49,308 nucleotides of DNA, from contig CANQHF010000007.1 of NCBI GenBank assembly GCA_947623685.1, positions 1-49,308 of the forward strand, in the 5' to 3' direction. The stretch's first letter is position 1. Each line of letters starts with the position of its first letter. The notes beneath the pieces were generated by a model that did not search any database, was not told where the DNA came from, and worked only from the letters and a program-made list of their open reading frames with translations. The position numbers and the translations under genes were made by a program. Origin of the DNA: an uncultured Bacilli bacterium (lineage in GTDB: Bacteria > Bacillota_I > Bacilli_A > RF39 > UBA660). Shown here one piece after another: positions 1 through 6,513 of this stretch.

Positions 1-53
1 TCAAGTATTTTATATTCTTCTTTTCTGATTTCTCTAATAATAAGATTATTCAC
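1..53 (-). CDS. Partial N-terminus of a probable GNAT acetyltransferase
   Basis: Only the first 17 or so codons lie in the window; the gene runs off the left edge. Read from a GTG at 53, the peptide is VNNLIIREIRKEEYKIL, which resembles the first beta strand and helix of GNAT N-acetyltransferases (an 'IREI..EEY..L' opening). A TATAAT-like -10 lies upstream on the same strand at 102-107. No substrate can be inferred from so little sequence. It may be the chromosomal gene flanking the accessory region or part of it. Confidence 0.4.
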   Translation of the reverse strand, partial: MNNLIIREIRKEEYKIL

Positions 54-101
54 AATTTCATCTCGCTTTCAAATACAAATTACTATTTGTTTTTCAATTC
101 T

Positions 102-107
102 ATTATA
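102..107 (-). promoter_or_regulatory. Likely -10 element for the partial leftmost gene
   Basis: The minus strand reads TATAAT here, about 50 bases upstream of the GTG at 53. I do not see a clear -35 hexamer, so this rests on the -10 alone. Confidence 0.35.
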
Positions 108-224
108 CCATATTTTTTTTGCTATTATATTCATTTTATATATTTCCCCTACTTTTTATACATATTCCCATAAAAGAGTATATTATCCCAATAAAATGGG
201 AAAATATACATGGTGGTGAATAAA

Positions 225-659
225 ATGATAGTTAAAAGATTAAGGTACACAAGAGAAAGTTTGGATCTTAAACAAAAAGATTTAACAAAGTTATTTCAAG
301 TAACAAGTTCAACCATATCAGGATGGGAAACTGGAAAAGATACCATACCATTAAGACAATTAATAAAATATGCTAATAAATTTAATTATAGCTTAGACTA
401 TTTATTAGGAATAAAAGACTTTAATGAAAAATATTCGCCATTAAAAATTAATTTAAAGATTATTGGAAAAAATCTAAGAATCACCAGAAAACAGCACTCT
501 AAGACTCAAGAAGAAATCGCCAAAATGATAAATGCTAGTACATCAGGATATTCACATTATGAAAACGGAAGAAATCTAATAACTACTACTTTCTTATTTA
601 ATCTTTCTTTGATATACAAGGATTTTTCTGTCGATAAAATTTTAGGAAGGACAAAATAA
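225..659 (+). CDS. XRE-family regulator with two helix-turn-helix domains
   Basis: A 144-residue DNA-binding protein. The first lambda-repressor-like HTH covers residues about 5-62 (DLKQKDLTKLFQVTSSTISGW). A second HTH at about 75-135 (KTQEEIAKMINASTSGYSHYE) repeats the fold, so it is probably a tandem-HTH repressor. I chose the ATG at 225 because GGTGGTG sits 6-7 bases before it; an ATG at 210 would place the ribosome binding site inside the gene. It stands alone on the plus strand, opposite the minus-strand gene at 767. The target is unknown. The family call is secure; the regulatory role is inference. Confidence 0.8.
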   Translation: MIVKRLRYTRESLDLKQKDLTKLFQVTSSTISGWETGKDTIPLRQLIKYANKFNYSLDYLLGIKDFNEKYSPLKINLKIIGKNLRITRKQHSKTQEEIAKMINASTSGYSHYENGRNLITTTFLFNLSLIYKDFSVDKILGRTK

Positions 660-766
660 AAACTACCAATTTTGATAGTTTATAGCTTAATAAAGGAAAT
701 AGGTTTTGGTACTGCTAATTTTTACTACATACTACATTACTACTTAATGATACTACTTTTTTGTCT

Positions 767-1261
767 TTAGTTATATTTATTGTGATCCAGACAATAGCAA
801 ACGCAAGACAAATGCAAATATATATAAAGGATTGTTAAGTCTATATCTTTTTCCTTAACCATATTATGTATACAAAATGTTTTAATAAAATCTAAACTTA
901 TAGGCAATTTTAGTTTTCTATTATTATGACCTGATACTTTCATAATAAGATCATCAGCAACATAATCTGCTTCTTCCATTATTTCTTCAGTATCATCTTC
1001 AGTATAGAAATCAATAATTTCATCAATATCAGAATTTACTTTTTTAAATTGTTCTAAATTAAGTTTATAAGATTTTATTTTAGTTAAAGAATCATTTATA
1101 CATACTTCTAATAACTTATCAAGATCTTTCTTAGATAAATTATTAAATCCTTCTATTATTTTTCTTACATCATATTTGTAAACAATTGATGTTATAGTTT
1201 TAAAATTTTTATTAACATTATCTTTTATAATGTCAGCATATTGTTGTAAATTTTTTTCCAT
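767..1261 (-). CDS. Hypothetical protein, 164 aa
   Basis: I do not recognise a family. The product is soluble-looking, helical and charged, with an acidic middle (about residues 78-100, with the run TEDDTEEIMEEADY). The C-terminal 40 residues are more hydrophobic and contain CVCYC near the end. There is no signal peptide. An AGGAG stands 9 bases before the ATG, so it is probably translated. It is divergent from the XRE gene at 1478, and the 1412-1430 inverted repeat lies between them, an arrangement common for a regulator and its target. Confidence 0.55.
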   Translation of the reverse strand: MEKNLQQYADIIKDNVNKNFKTITSIVYKYDVRKIIEGFNNLSKKDLDKLLEVCINDSLTKIKSYKLNLEQFKKVNSDIDEIIDFYTEDDTEEIMEEADYVADDLIMKVSGHNNRKLKLPISLDFIKTFCIHNMVKEKDIDLTILYIYLHLSCVCYCLDHNKYN

Positions 1262-1329
1262 AATTATTAGCTCCTATTCCATTCTTATATAAAACCTACT
1301 TCCTAGCACATTATATATTATCAATTGGA

Positions 1330-1374
1330 AATAATCGATTCATTGATGACTAAAGAAGAATTGATTATTTTTTT
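1330..1374 (+). terminator. Terminator-like hairpin with no gene upstream
   Basis: AATAATCGATTC at 1330-1341 pairs with GAATTGATTATT at 1358-1369 (one G-U), followed by five or more T. It reads as a rho-independent terminator on the plus strand, but no plus-strand gene ends here. It may end a short non-coding transcript. Confidence 0.45.
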
Positions 1375-1411
1375 ATGTGCCATATCCATTATAACACATA
1401 TTTTTTATTTT

Positions 1412-1430
1412 TGCTCCCTGTGAGTGAGCA
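1412..1430. promoter_or_regulatory. Candidate operator between divergent genes
   Basis: TGCTCCCTGTGAGTGAGCA is an imperfect 19-bp palindrome with seven of nine paired positions. It lies between the minus-strand gene at 767-1261, whose -10 (TATAAT) is at 1388-1393, and the XRE gene starting at 1478. It is the natural candidate binding site for that XRE protein. Confidence 0.4.
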
Positions 1431-1477
1431 GTATAAAATCTATATTTCCTATAAAATATTGTATAGGAGGTATTGCG

Positions 1478-1738
1478 ATGAAAAATGCTTATGAACTTTT
1501 TAATTTAATCGGTCAAAATATGAAATCTATAAGAAAAGAAATTATAGGCATGTCCCAAGAAAAACTTGCTGATGATACAGATATGAGTAGAAGTTTTTTC
1601 TCACATATCGAGAGTCCTAATGTGGATACTGGCATTTCTCTTGATACCTTATTCTTTCTAGCACAAAAATATAATTTTGATATTAGAAGATTTTTTGACG
1701 GTTACGAAAAACTTATGGATAAAAAGGAAGATGAATAA
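1478..1738 (+). CDS. Small XRE-family transcriptional regulator
   Basis: An 86-residue single-domain HTH protein. The recognition region lies at about residues 20-50 (GMSQEKLADDTDMSRSFFSH) and is followed by the usual stabilising helix and a short charged tail. The ATG at 1478 is preceded by AGGAGG at 8 bases; a longer reading from 1424 would have no ribosome binding site. It is divergent from the hypothetical gene at 767-1261 with a palindrome in between, so autoregulation is likely but inferred. A strong terminator overlaps its stop codon. Confidence 0.8.
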   Translation: MKNAYELFNLIGQNMKSIRKEIIGMSQEKLADDTDMSRSFFSHIESPNVDTGISLDTLFFLAQKYNFDIRRFFDGYEKLMDKKEDE

Positions 1739-1761
1739 TCTAACATTCATCTTCTTTTTTT
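1727..1761 (+). terminator. Rho-independent terminator of the small XRE gene
   Basis: GAAGATGAAT (1727-1736) pairs with ATTCATCTTC (1745-1754) around an 8-base loop and is followed by seven T. The stem overlaps the stop codon at 1736-1738. Confidence 0.85.
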
Positions 1762-1853
1762 GTTATTAGTAACTCTCAATTAATCCATTTTATATAATTG
1801 GGTAACAAACAGTTTTAATACTTTTAAGTATATTTATTTAATATTATAAATTC

Positions 1854-2972
1854 TTAATAATTCATCCTAAAAACAACAACAGCATACCACATTCCATTTG
1901 TTTCATAGACACTAGCTGCGATTGCTACATTTTGTTCTCTTATAATTGCATTATAGTGGGCATGACTATTCATCCACAATTCAAAAAAGTTTGTGCCTAT
2001 TCCACCACCACCAATATTTTCACCAAATCCATAAGAAGATCCATCATGAGAAGGATTAGTAACAATCTCTTTTGCTCTACGATCTGCTTCTGCTTGAGCT
2101 TCTGAAGTAACAGGTAAAACTGATAATCCTTGCGAACTTCTATAAGCATTTATTTGGGCAACATAAGAATCAGATATATCTTTTCTATACCTTGAAGATG
2201 CTGTGTTATTACTACCATTAGAGTTTGAAGAAGAATTTTTATTTTGAATAGAATTAGAGGAAGATGTTTTCTTCTCTGAAGATGATTTTTGAGAAATTGA
2301 TTTCTGTTCTTCTTGCTTTTTTTCATATTCTATCATGGCAGCACTTTTATATATTTTACCATCCAAATTCTTAGATATTATACCATCTTTTTTTGCTTCT
2401 TCTAAATCAACTACTTTGATAGTTAAATCCCTAGTCATTTTATTTTTGCTTTTATCAGATGCAATAACCTTTACCTTATATTCACCAAGCGTTGTAAGAT
2501 CATATTTTCCATCTATATCAATAGAAACAGTTGTTAAATCAGTAGCTTTAAAAAAAGTATTTATATCCACATCATTAGAATTTTGTTCAAGAGTTATGAC
2601 ATCTTTATAATCTACAAATTCTGGCGAAATTGTATCTTTAACTATTATTTTAAAATTTTCTGAATTTTTCTTATATTTAATAGTTAAATAATATTCACCA
2701 ATTTCTAAATAATCTGAATCATTGCTAATTAAACTATTATCTTTAATAGTTAATTTGCCAATATCTAATTTATATTCATTTATATTCTTAGTAGAATCAG
2801 CATCTTCCATATAACATTTAATATCAGCACAGACTTTCTCACCATACTCAAAAACAAATTCATTACTTTTTAAAATGATTTTATCTTTCTTATTAAAAAT
2901 TAAAATTACTCCTACTAAAAATATAACTAAAATTAAACTTATAATTAATAAAATTTTATACTTCTTTTTCAT
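1854..2972 (-). CDS. Membrane-anchored CAP (SCP/PR-1) domain protein
   Basis: A 372-residue extracytoplasmic protein. An N-terminal membrane helix (about 6-26) serves as signal or anchor. Residues about 30-190 form one or two beta-rich Ig-like or DUF5011-like modules. A Ser/Asn/Lys-rich low-complexity linker follows (about 215-262), then a C-terminal CAP domain. The CAP signature residues are visible: His in NPSHDG, Glu in GENI, and a Trp-containing WMNSHAHY block with the second His. Bacterial CAP proteins are secreted or cell-wall proteins of mostly unknown activity. It is the last gene of the minus-strand string in the mobile region, which makes it a likely cargo gene acting at the cell surface. 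GGAGG lies 12 bases upstream of the ATG. Confidence 0.8.
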   Translation of the reverse strand: MKKKYKILLIISLILVIFLVGVILIFNKKDKIILKSNEFVFEYGEKVCADIKCYMEDADSTKNINEYKLDIGKLTIKDNSLISNDSDYLEIGEYYLTIKYKKNSENFKIIVKDTISPEFVDYKDVITLEQNSNDVDINTFFKATDLTTVSIDIDGKYDLTTLGEYKVKVIASDKSKNKMTRDLTIKVVDLEEAKKDGIISKNLDGKIYKSAAMIEYEKKQEEQKSISQKSSSEKKTSSSNSIQNKNSSSNSNGSNNTASSRYRKDISDSYVAQINAYRSSQGLSVLPVTSEAQAEADRRAKEIVTNPSHDGSSYGFGENIGGGGIGTNFFELWMNSHAHYNAIIREQNVAIAASVYETNGMWYAVVVFRMNY

Positions 2973-3002
2973 AAAACTTAAAAACCTCCAACTTCTTATG
3001 TG

Positions 3003-3022
3003 AGTGTGACATCAGTCACACT
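3003..3022. repeat. Perfect 8-bp inverted repeat between two mobile-element genes
   Basis: AGTGTGAC-ATCA-GTCACACT is a perfect hairpin between the ArpU-like gene and the CAP gene. There is no T tract, so it is more likely an operator, a processing site or a leader structure for the CAP gene than a terminator. Confidence 0.45.
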
Positions 3023-3033
3023 TAATACATCTA

Positions 3034-3498
3034 TTATTTTAATTTAAACTGTATTGTAAATTCATATACAAATTCAACCTGATTAGAATAAATAGCTAAC
3101 TGATAATATGCTGTTGCTTTATAATTTCTTACCATTCGTTCAGTAATATTTAATTTTTCTGCAATTTCCTTATCTGTTAAATTGTAAAAGCATTTCCACT
3201 TTAAAAATTCTCCTACAAATTTATTCTTTTTCATTATTTTATAAATATTTCTGATATAGTTTCCAATTTGATCATCATTCCAAGAAATATTCTCAATTAG
3301 CTTTGATTCAATGGAATTACCATTTTTAGGATTGCCAGAAAAACAAACTATACTTGCTGAATTGATTTTACTTTTCATTAATTGTCTAATTCTTTTTTCA
3401 ACAAGTGGTTGATATTGTTCAAAAATGTTTTTTCCATTTTTTACTGTTTTATCTACATCTACTTTTGATATATTACAATCATTAAAAATGATTGCCAT
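3034..3498 (-). CDS. ArpU-like / sigma-70 region 4-like phage transcription regulator
   Basis: A 154-residue protein with a C-terminal helix-turn-helix resembling sigma region 4 (LTDKEIAEKLNITERMVRNY, about residues 108-127), as in ArpU and other late regulators of Firmicutes phages. The N-terminal two thirds is helical and unrecognised. In phages such genes close the early operon before the terminase; here the next gene is a CAP-domain protein. Its ATG shares one base with the stop codon of the cold shock gene (TAATG), so the two are translationally coupled. The family call is moderate; late-gene activation is inferred. Confidence 0.6.
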   Translation of the reverse strand: MAIIFNDCNISKVDVDKTVKNGKNIFEQYQPLVEKRIRQLMKSKINSASIVCFSGNPKNGNSIESKLIENISWNDDQIGNYIRNIYKIMKKNKFVGEFLKWKCFYNLTDKEIAEKLNITERMVRNYKATAYYQLAIYSNQVEFVYEFTIQFKLK

Positions 3499-3728
3499 TA
3501 TTCTGTGTCCGTATTATCCTCTTCAAGTGAATTTGTAATTTTTCTTAAATTAGTTGCTTTTTGATGTTCAGCATCATAATCAAAAATTACTTCGTCACCT
3601 TCTTCTAATGTTTTATAACCTTTCATTTGAATATCTGAAAAATGAATATATATATCATTTTCTACATCCTTGCTGGAAATAAATCCATAACCTTTTTCAC
3701 TACTAAACCATTTTACTTTACCTTGCAT
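3498..3728 (-). CDS. Cold shock domain protein carried by the mobile element
   Basis: A 76-residue CspA-type OB-fold protein. RNP-1 is seen as KGYGFI and RNP-2 as DIYIHF, with the typical opening GKVKWF. The acidic C-terminal tail is longer than usual. Such proteins bind single-stranded nucleic acid and melt RNA structure. It is clearly distinct from the chromosomal copy at 11,994-12,218. AAAGGAG precedes the ATG. The start lies 16 bases inside the end of the upstream membrane gene and the stop overlaps the downstream ArpU-like start, so it sits within a tight operon. Confidence 0.9.
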   Translation of the reverse strand: MQGKVKWFSSEKGYGFISSKDVENDIYIHFSDIQMKGYKTLEEGDEVIFDYDAEHQKATNLRKITNSLEEDNTDTE

Positions 3729-4291
3729 TTTTTCTCTCCTTTTCTATTCTTATCTATTTCTATACTACCTACTGCTATATCATACAGATTATCAATTCGC
3801 TTTGTAAGCAATTTAATAATCCAACTTATTACAACAAATACTACTAATAAATAAAAACTACTCATAAGACTACCTAGCATAATAAAATTGTAAATTAGTA
3901 ATGCACTTACAGGTAAAAATAACATTCCAACAAGTAATGTTGATTTTACTTTTCTAATTTCATATTTTCTTTTAATCCAATTATATACAACATATATAAG
4001 AATCGTTATAAATGTTATTTCATAAGTATTGTAAACAATTGATTTAAAATTAAATAAATGTGATAATTCCATCTGATCAACACAGTTAATCACATTATCA
4101 AATAAATGAAATAAACTATTAGTACATAAAACTAAAATATAAAATACAAATCCAATCACAAATACATAGTCAATTATTTTTAATGCTTTAGAAAATTTAT
4201 GATATGTTTGCATCCTCTTATTATTACCTTCTGAACTCCAATACTTCTCACTACTTCGCAAATCATTATAGAACTGCTTTAACTTTTTAAT
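3713..4291 (-). CDS. Hypothetical multi-pass membrane protein, probable ATT start
   Basis: No family recognised. Four hydrophobic segments are visible, in blocks beginning [30 protein letters not shown] and [10 protein letters not shown]. Flanking loops are basic and the C-terminus is rich in Lys and Glu. The only good ribosome binding site (GGAGG at 4299-4303) lies in the end of the toxin gene. It is 7 bases before an in-frame ATT at 4291 that would encode an N-terminus [10 protein letters not shown]. Later candidates, a TTG at 4261 and an ATG at 4213, have poor or no properly spaced site. I therefore annotate an ATT start (192 aa). It overlaps the cold shock gene by 16 bases. Confidence 0.55.
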   Translation of the reverse strand: MKKLKQFYNDLRSSEKYWSSEGNNKRMQTYHKFSKALKIIDYVFVIGFVFYILVLCTNSLFHLFDNVINCVDQMELSHLFNFKSIVYNTYEITFITILIYVVYNWIKRKYEIRKVKSTLLVGMLFLPVSALLIYNFIMLGSLMSSFYLLVVFVVISWIIKLLTKRIDNLYDIAVGSIEIDKNRKGEKKCKVK

Positions 4292-4293
4292 AT

Positions 4294-4629
4294 TTATTCC
4301 TCCTTTAAAATTCCTAATGAAATGGATAAAGCCCTATCAACAAGTTTCATAGTATTGGCATCTAAAGATTTAATATATGAAATTATATTATCTTTTGGAA
4401 TTGTTAATATACACTCACAAAGAGCCATTTGTCCCCTTCCTGTTAACACATGTACTGGCATATCTCTTCTTTTTACTTTTGATGTTAGTGGTACTACAAT
4501 TAAATTAGGTGAATTAGCATTACCAATATCATTTTGTACTATCAAACAAGGTCTAATGCCTTTTTGAACATGTGATTCATTTTCCTTTAATTCAAATATA
4601 TAAACATCACCCTTTTTATAATTTTTCAA
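4294..4629 (-). CDS. MazF/PemK-type toxin, mRNA interferase
   Basis: An SH3-like fold endoribonuclease of the MazF/PemK family that would cleave single-stranded mRNA at short motifs. The opening KKGDVYIFEL, the catalytic-region block GIRPCLIVQNDIG (with the conserved Arg-Pro) and PLTS (conserved Thr) are all present. From a TTG at 4629 it is 111 residues, the normal family length. That TTG overlaps the upstream stop as TTGA, and AAGGAG lies 9 bases before it. An in-frame ATG at 4653 would give an eight-residue extension without a binding site. No typical acidic MazE-like antitoxin is adjacent; the overlapping upstream gene encodes an unrelated-looking basic protein. Confidence 0.85.
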   Translation of the reverse strand: MKNYKKGDVYIFELKENESHVQKGIRPCLIVQNDIGNANSPNLIVVPLTSKVKRRDMPVHVLTGRGQMALCECILTIPKDNIISYIKSLDANTMKLVDRALSISLGILKEE

Positions 4630-4892
4630 ATGTAATATCTCCTTACTATGCACTCAATTTCTAAAATGTAATAAGCATTAACAGGATATTTAGTTCGTCG
4701 TTTTGGTGGATGGAATTTATTATCTGGTACTATCCTTAATATACAATTATATCCTTTATTTTTTAGGATGTTTATAATTTCTTCCTTCCCTATCTTCTTA
4801 ACTATATCTCTACCACAGCAACAATTTCCATATAACCTTAGATGTCTGAATATCCATTCTGGAATTTCTGAATCAACTTCAGAAAACTTCAT
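4626..4892 (-). CDS. Hypothetical 88-aa protein overlapping the toxin gene
   Basis: Not a recognised antitoxin. The protein is basic and Cys-containing, with CCCGRD in the first third and a Lys/Arg/Pro stretch (HPPKRRTKYP) in the second half; the C-terminus IECIVRRYYI is hydrophobic-aromatic. AAGGAG stands 7 bases before its ATG. Its stop codon shares bases with the toxin's TTG start (TTGA), so the two are translationally coupled. That is the arrangement expected of a toxin-antitoxin pair, but the sequence gives no direct evidence that it neutralises MazF. Alternatives are an adaptor or an unrelated small mobile-element protein. Confidence 0.6.
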   Translation of the reverse strand: MKFSEVDSEIPEWIFRHLRLYGNCCCGRDIVKKIGKEEIINILKNKGYNCILRIVPDNKFHPPKRRTKYPVNAYYILEIECIVRRYYI

Positions 4893-4924
4893 AATGGTTC
4901 TCCTTCCACAAAACTACTAAATTT

Positions 4925-5104
4925 CTATATTGCTTTAATTAAATCAACTGCAAAAGAACTACTTACATCAAAACTTCTAACTTCATCATCACCATCATAG
5001 CAATAATAAACTGTATTTCGATCAACTTTCATTATAGTGAGAAAATATTTATGATATTCTGATAAACCATTGAATACAAAATACCTTTCTTTTTCTTTAA
5101 AAAT
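4925..5104 (-). CDS. Small hypothetical protein (59 aa), possible ATT start or frameshifted
   Basis: An open frame encoding FKEKERYFVFNGLSEYHKYF at its start and an acidic Asp/Ser-rich C-terminal half ending LIKAI. No ATG, GTG or TTG lies between the upstream in-frame stop and the first conserved-looking residues. An in-frame ATT at 5104 is preceded by GGGAG at 8 bases. An out-of-frame ATG directly abuts that site and leads to a stop after about 26 codons. Either the gene starts at ATT, or a single-base indel in the A-rich stretch just after the ATG has broken it. Function unknown. Confidence 0.4.
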   Translation of the reverse strand: MFKEKERYFVFNGLSEYHKYFLTIMKVDRNTVYYCYDGDDEVRSFDVSSSFAVDLIKAI

Positions 5105-5157
5105 GAAATCATCTCCCTTCAGAATATTTTATAATAGCGAAATATTTCACATCATTT

Positions 5158-5177
5158 TTGTAGACAAGTGTCTACAA
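5158..5177. promoter_or_regulatory. Operator copy 1, perfect 20-bp palindrome
   Basis: TTGTAGACAAGTGTCTACAA: two 9-bp arms around a 2-bp centre. An identical copy lies at 5246-5265, and related half sites lie upstream of the XRE gene at 6132. It sits just upstream of the minus-strand genes that begin at 5104, so it probably controls them. Confidence 0.75.
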
Positions 5178-5245
5178 TTGTTTTAAAAAAATAAGAACCA
5201 AACACTAATATAATTCTTTATGTCAAGCGTATCACCACCTCTTTT

Positions 5246-5265
5246 TTGTAGACAAGTGTCTACAA
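5246..5265. promoter_or_regulatory. Operator copy 2, identical 20-bp palindrome
   Basis: An exact repeat of the 5158-5177 palindrome, 88 bp away centre to centre. Two identical palindromes in a 270-base non-coding stretch (5,105-5,377) point to a repressor-binding control region. Nothing else was recognised in that stretch except the hairpin at 5345-5367. Confidence 0.75.
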
Positions 5266-5344
5266 CTTACATTAAAATAATAACCTTTTTTTTCAAAAAA
5301 GTCAACATGTATTTTTTTAAATTTTTTCCTTTTTGAAACAAATT

Positions 5345-5367
5345 GCTGTATAGAAAATCTATACAGC
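5345..5367 (-). terminator. Hairpin after the 102-aa gene
   Basis: GCTGTATAGA and TCTATACAGC form a 10-bp stem with a 3-base loop just beyond the stop of the minus-strand gene at 5378. The following T tract on the minus strand is weak, so it could be a terminator or a processing structure. Confidence 0.5.
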
Positions 5368-5377
5368 TTAGACTATT

Positions 5378-5686
5378 TCAGTATTTTAGCGAATTTATGC
5401 AGTCGTTTATAATCGAGATCTGCTTTTCAAATTTTTTTTCGTCTTCAACTGAAATAGTGCTAATAGCACCAATGATTTCTAATAATCTTTCTTGTCTTAC
5501 TTCTAAAGAACTACTAAGTAAGAGATCATTTAAAGTTTTACTGTATTCCTCTCTTAATGTTGATAATTTTACTGCAATATCTTTTACTACATTTAACGGC
5601 ATATCTTTTCCTTGTTTAAGATATTTTTCTACTACTTCTAAAACTACATCTACTTCCTTAATTAAAATTTTTTCTTCTTTAGTCAT
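5378..5686 (-). CDS. Hypothetical helical protein, 102 aa
   Basis: No family recognised. The protein is almost entirely helical and highly charged, with heptad-like spacing of Leu/Ile/Val from about residue 8 to 50 and again from 65 to 100, suggesting a short coiled coil. AAAGGAAA precedes its ATG by 7 bases. It follows the 57-aa gene by 24 bases and probably shares its transcript. It lies in the early-gene position downstream of the XRE regulator's control region. Confidence 0.55.
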   Translation of the reverse strand: MTKEEKILIKEVDVVLEVVEKYLKQGKDMPLNVVKDIAVKLSTLREEYSKTLNDLLLSSSLEVRQERLLEIIGAISTISVEDEKKFEKQISIINDCINSLKY

Positions 5687-5710
5687 TTATATTTTCCTTT
5701 CCAATTGGTA

Positions 5711-5884
5711 CTACTTCTTTTGTGATGTCTGATCCTTCATATTTTTTAGACACACCTCTAAAATCCGAATTGTAGATTCGTTATCCAACTGGGTAGATAA
5801 AGTTACATTACTAACATTGTTTTTATCTTTTTCAACTAATATCTTTATGCACCTAGCTTCGCTTGAAGACTGCCTTTTATTCAA
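5711..5884 (-). CDS. Small hypothetical protein, 57 aa, TTG start
   Basis: Starts at a TTG with AGGTG 5 bases upstream. The peptide begins NKRQSSSEARCIKILVEKDK and ends in a Lys-rich tail. The frame is open for 57 codons and stops 24 bases before the next gene. It is the first minus-strand gene after the divergent control region shared with the XRE gene at 6132, the usual place for an excisionase or anti-repressor. The sequence does not resemble a known excisionase, so I assign no function. Confidence 0.5.
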   Translation of the reverse strand: MNKRQSSSEARCIKILVEKDKNNVSNVTLSTQLDNESTIRILEVCLKNMKDQTSQKK

Positions 5885-6021
5885 AATTTCACCTGCCTTC
5901 CTTTAGTCAGGATGAAAACATCACCCTAATCAAATTCATATTTTTACCACCTCACAACACAAGTATTATTCTATTGTAATATTTCGCTATTCCTATTTAT
6001 TTTATCAAATATATTTTTTGG

Positions 6022-6071
6022 TGTCTACTATTGTCTACAATCATTTTGTAAATTTGTATACAGTAGTAGAC
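6022..6071. promoter_or_regulatory. Control region with operator half sites upstream of the XRE gene
   Basis: Contains TGTCTAC twice in direct orientation (6022-6028 and 6032-6038) and the inverted half TAGTAGAC at 6064-6071. These match the arms of the 20-bp palindromes at 5158 and 5246. It lies between the divergent genes at 5884 (minus) and 6132 (plus). This is best read as autoregulation by the XRE protein. Confidence 0.6.
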
Positions 6072-6131
6072 TTTTTTTAGAAAAAATAGTAAAATGTTAG
6101 TGAAAACAATTTCATTGGAAGGAGAAAAATG

Positions 6132-6488
6132 ATGACTAGAGAACAAGCCATTATTAAAAGCATTGAAGATTATACAAGAAATTCAAGGATGACATATTCA
6201 GAATTTGCAAGGAGATGTGATATTAGTAGAGCTTATATTAATAAAATTATTAACGGTGAAAGAGGTCAGAAAATATCATATATATACCTATCAAAAATTG
6301 CTAAAGGTATGAATATGGAATTTGAAGAGTATCAAAAATTATTAGAACAATATATAAATGGAGAAATAGTTGAAAACAAAATATCAGAAGATAAAATAAT
6401 AATAAACGAAATATTAGACATACTACAAACTATTGATGAAAAAGACCTTTTATTGGTACACGCTTTTGTTTCAAAATTGAAAAATTAG
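6132..6488 (+). CDS. XRE-family repressor of the mobile element
   Basis: A 118-residue protein. An N-terminal HTH lies at about residues 18-66 (MTYSEFARRCDISRAYINKI). A C-terminal helical segment (about 80-118) probably mediates dimerisation. GGAAGGAG lies 8 bases before the ATG at 6132, and a second ATG 3 bases upstream is also possible. It is divergent from the small-gene operon, with matching half sites upstream of it and full palindromes further on. This suggests it is the element's master repressor (inference). It has no peptidase domain, so any induction would need a partner such as an ImmA-like protease, which I do not see. Confidence 0.75.
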   Translation: MTREQAIIKSIEDYTRNSRMTYSEFARRCDISRAYINKIINGERGQKISYIYLSKIAKGMNMEFEEYQKLLEQYINGEIVENKISEDKIIINEILDILQTIDEKDLLLVHAFVSKLKN

Positions 6489-6513
6489 TAATTCATTCAC
6501 AAAATTTTTTTAT

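Noticed and set aside
2335-2610. A plus-strand open frame of about 91 codons inside the CAP-domain gene.
   Set aside because: It is antisense to a well-supported gene, has no ribosome binding site, and its composition is what the complement of the real gene would give.
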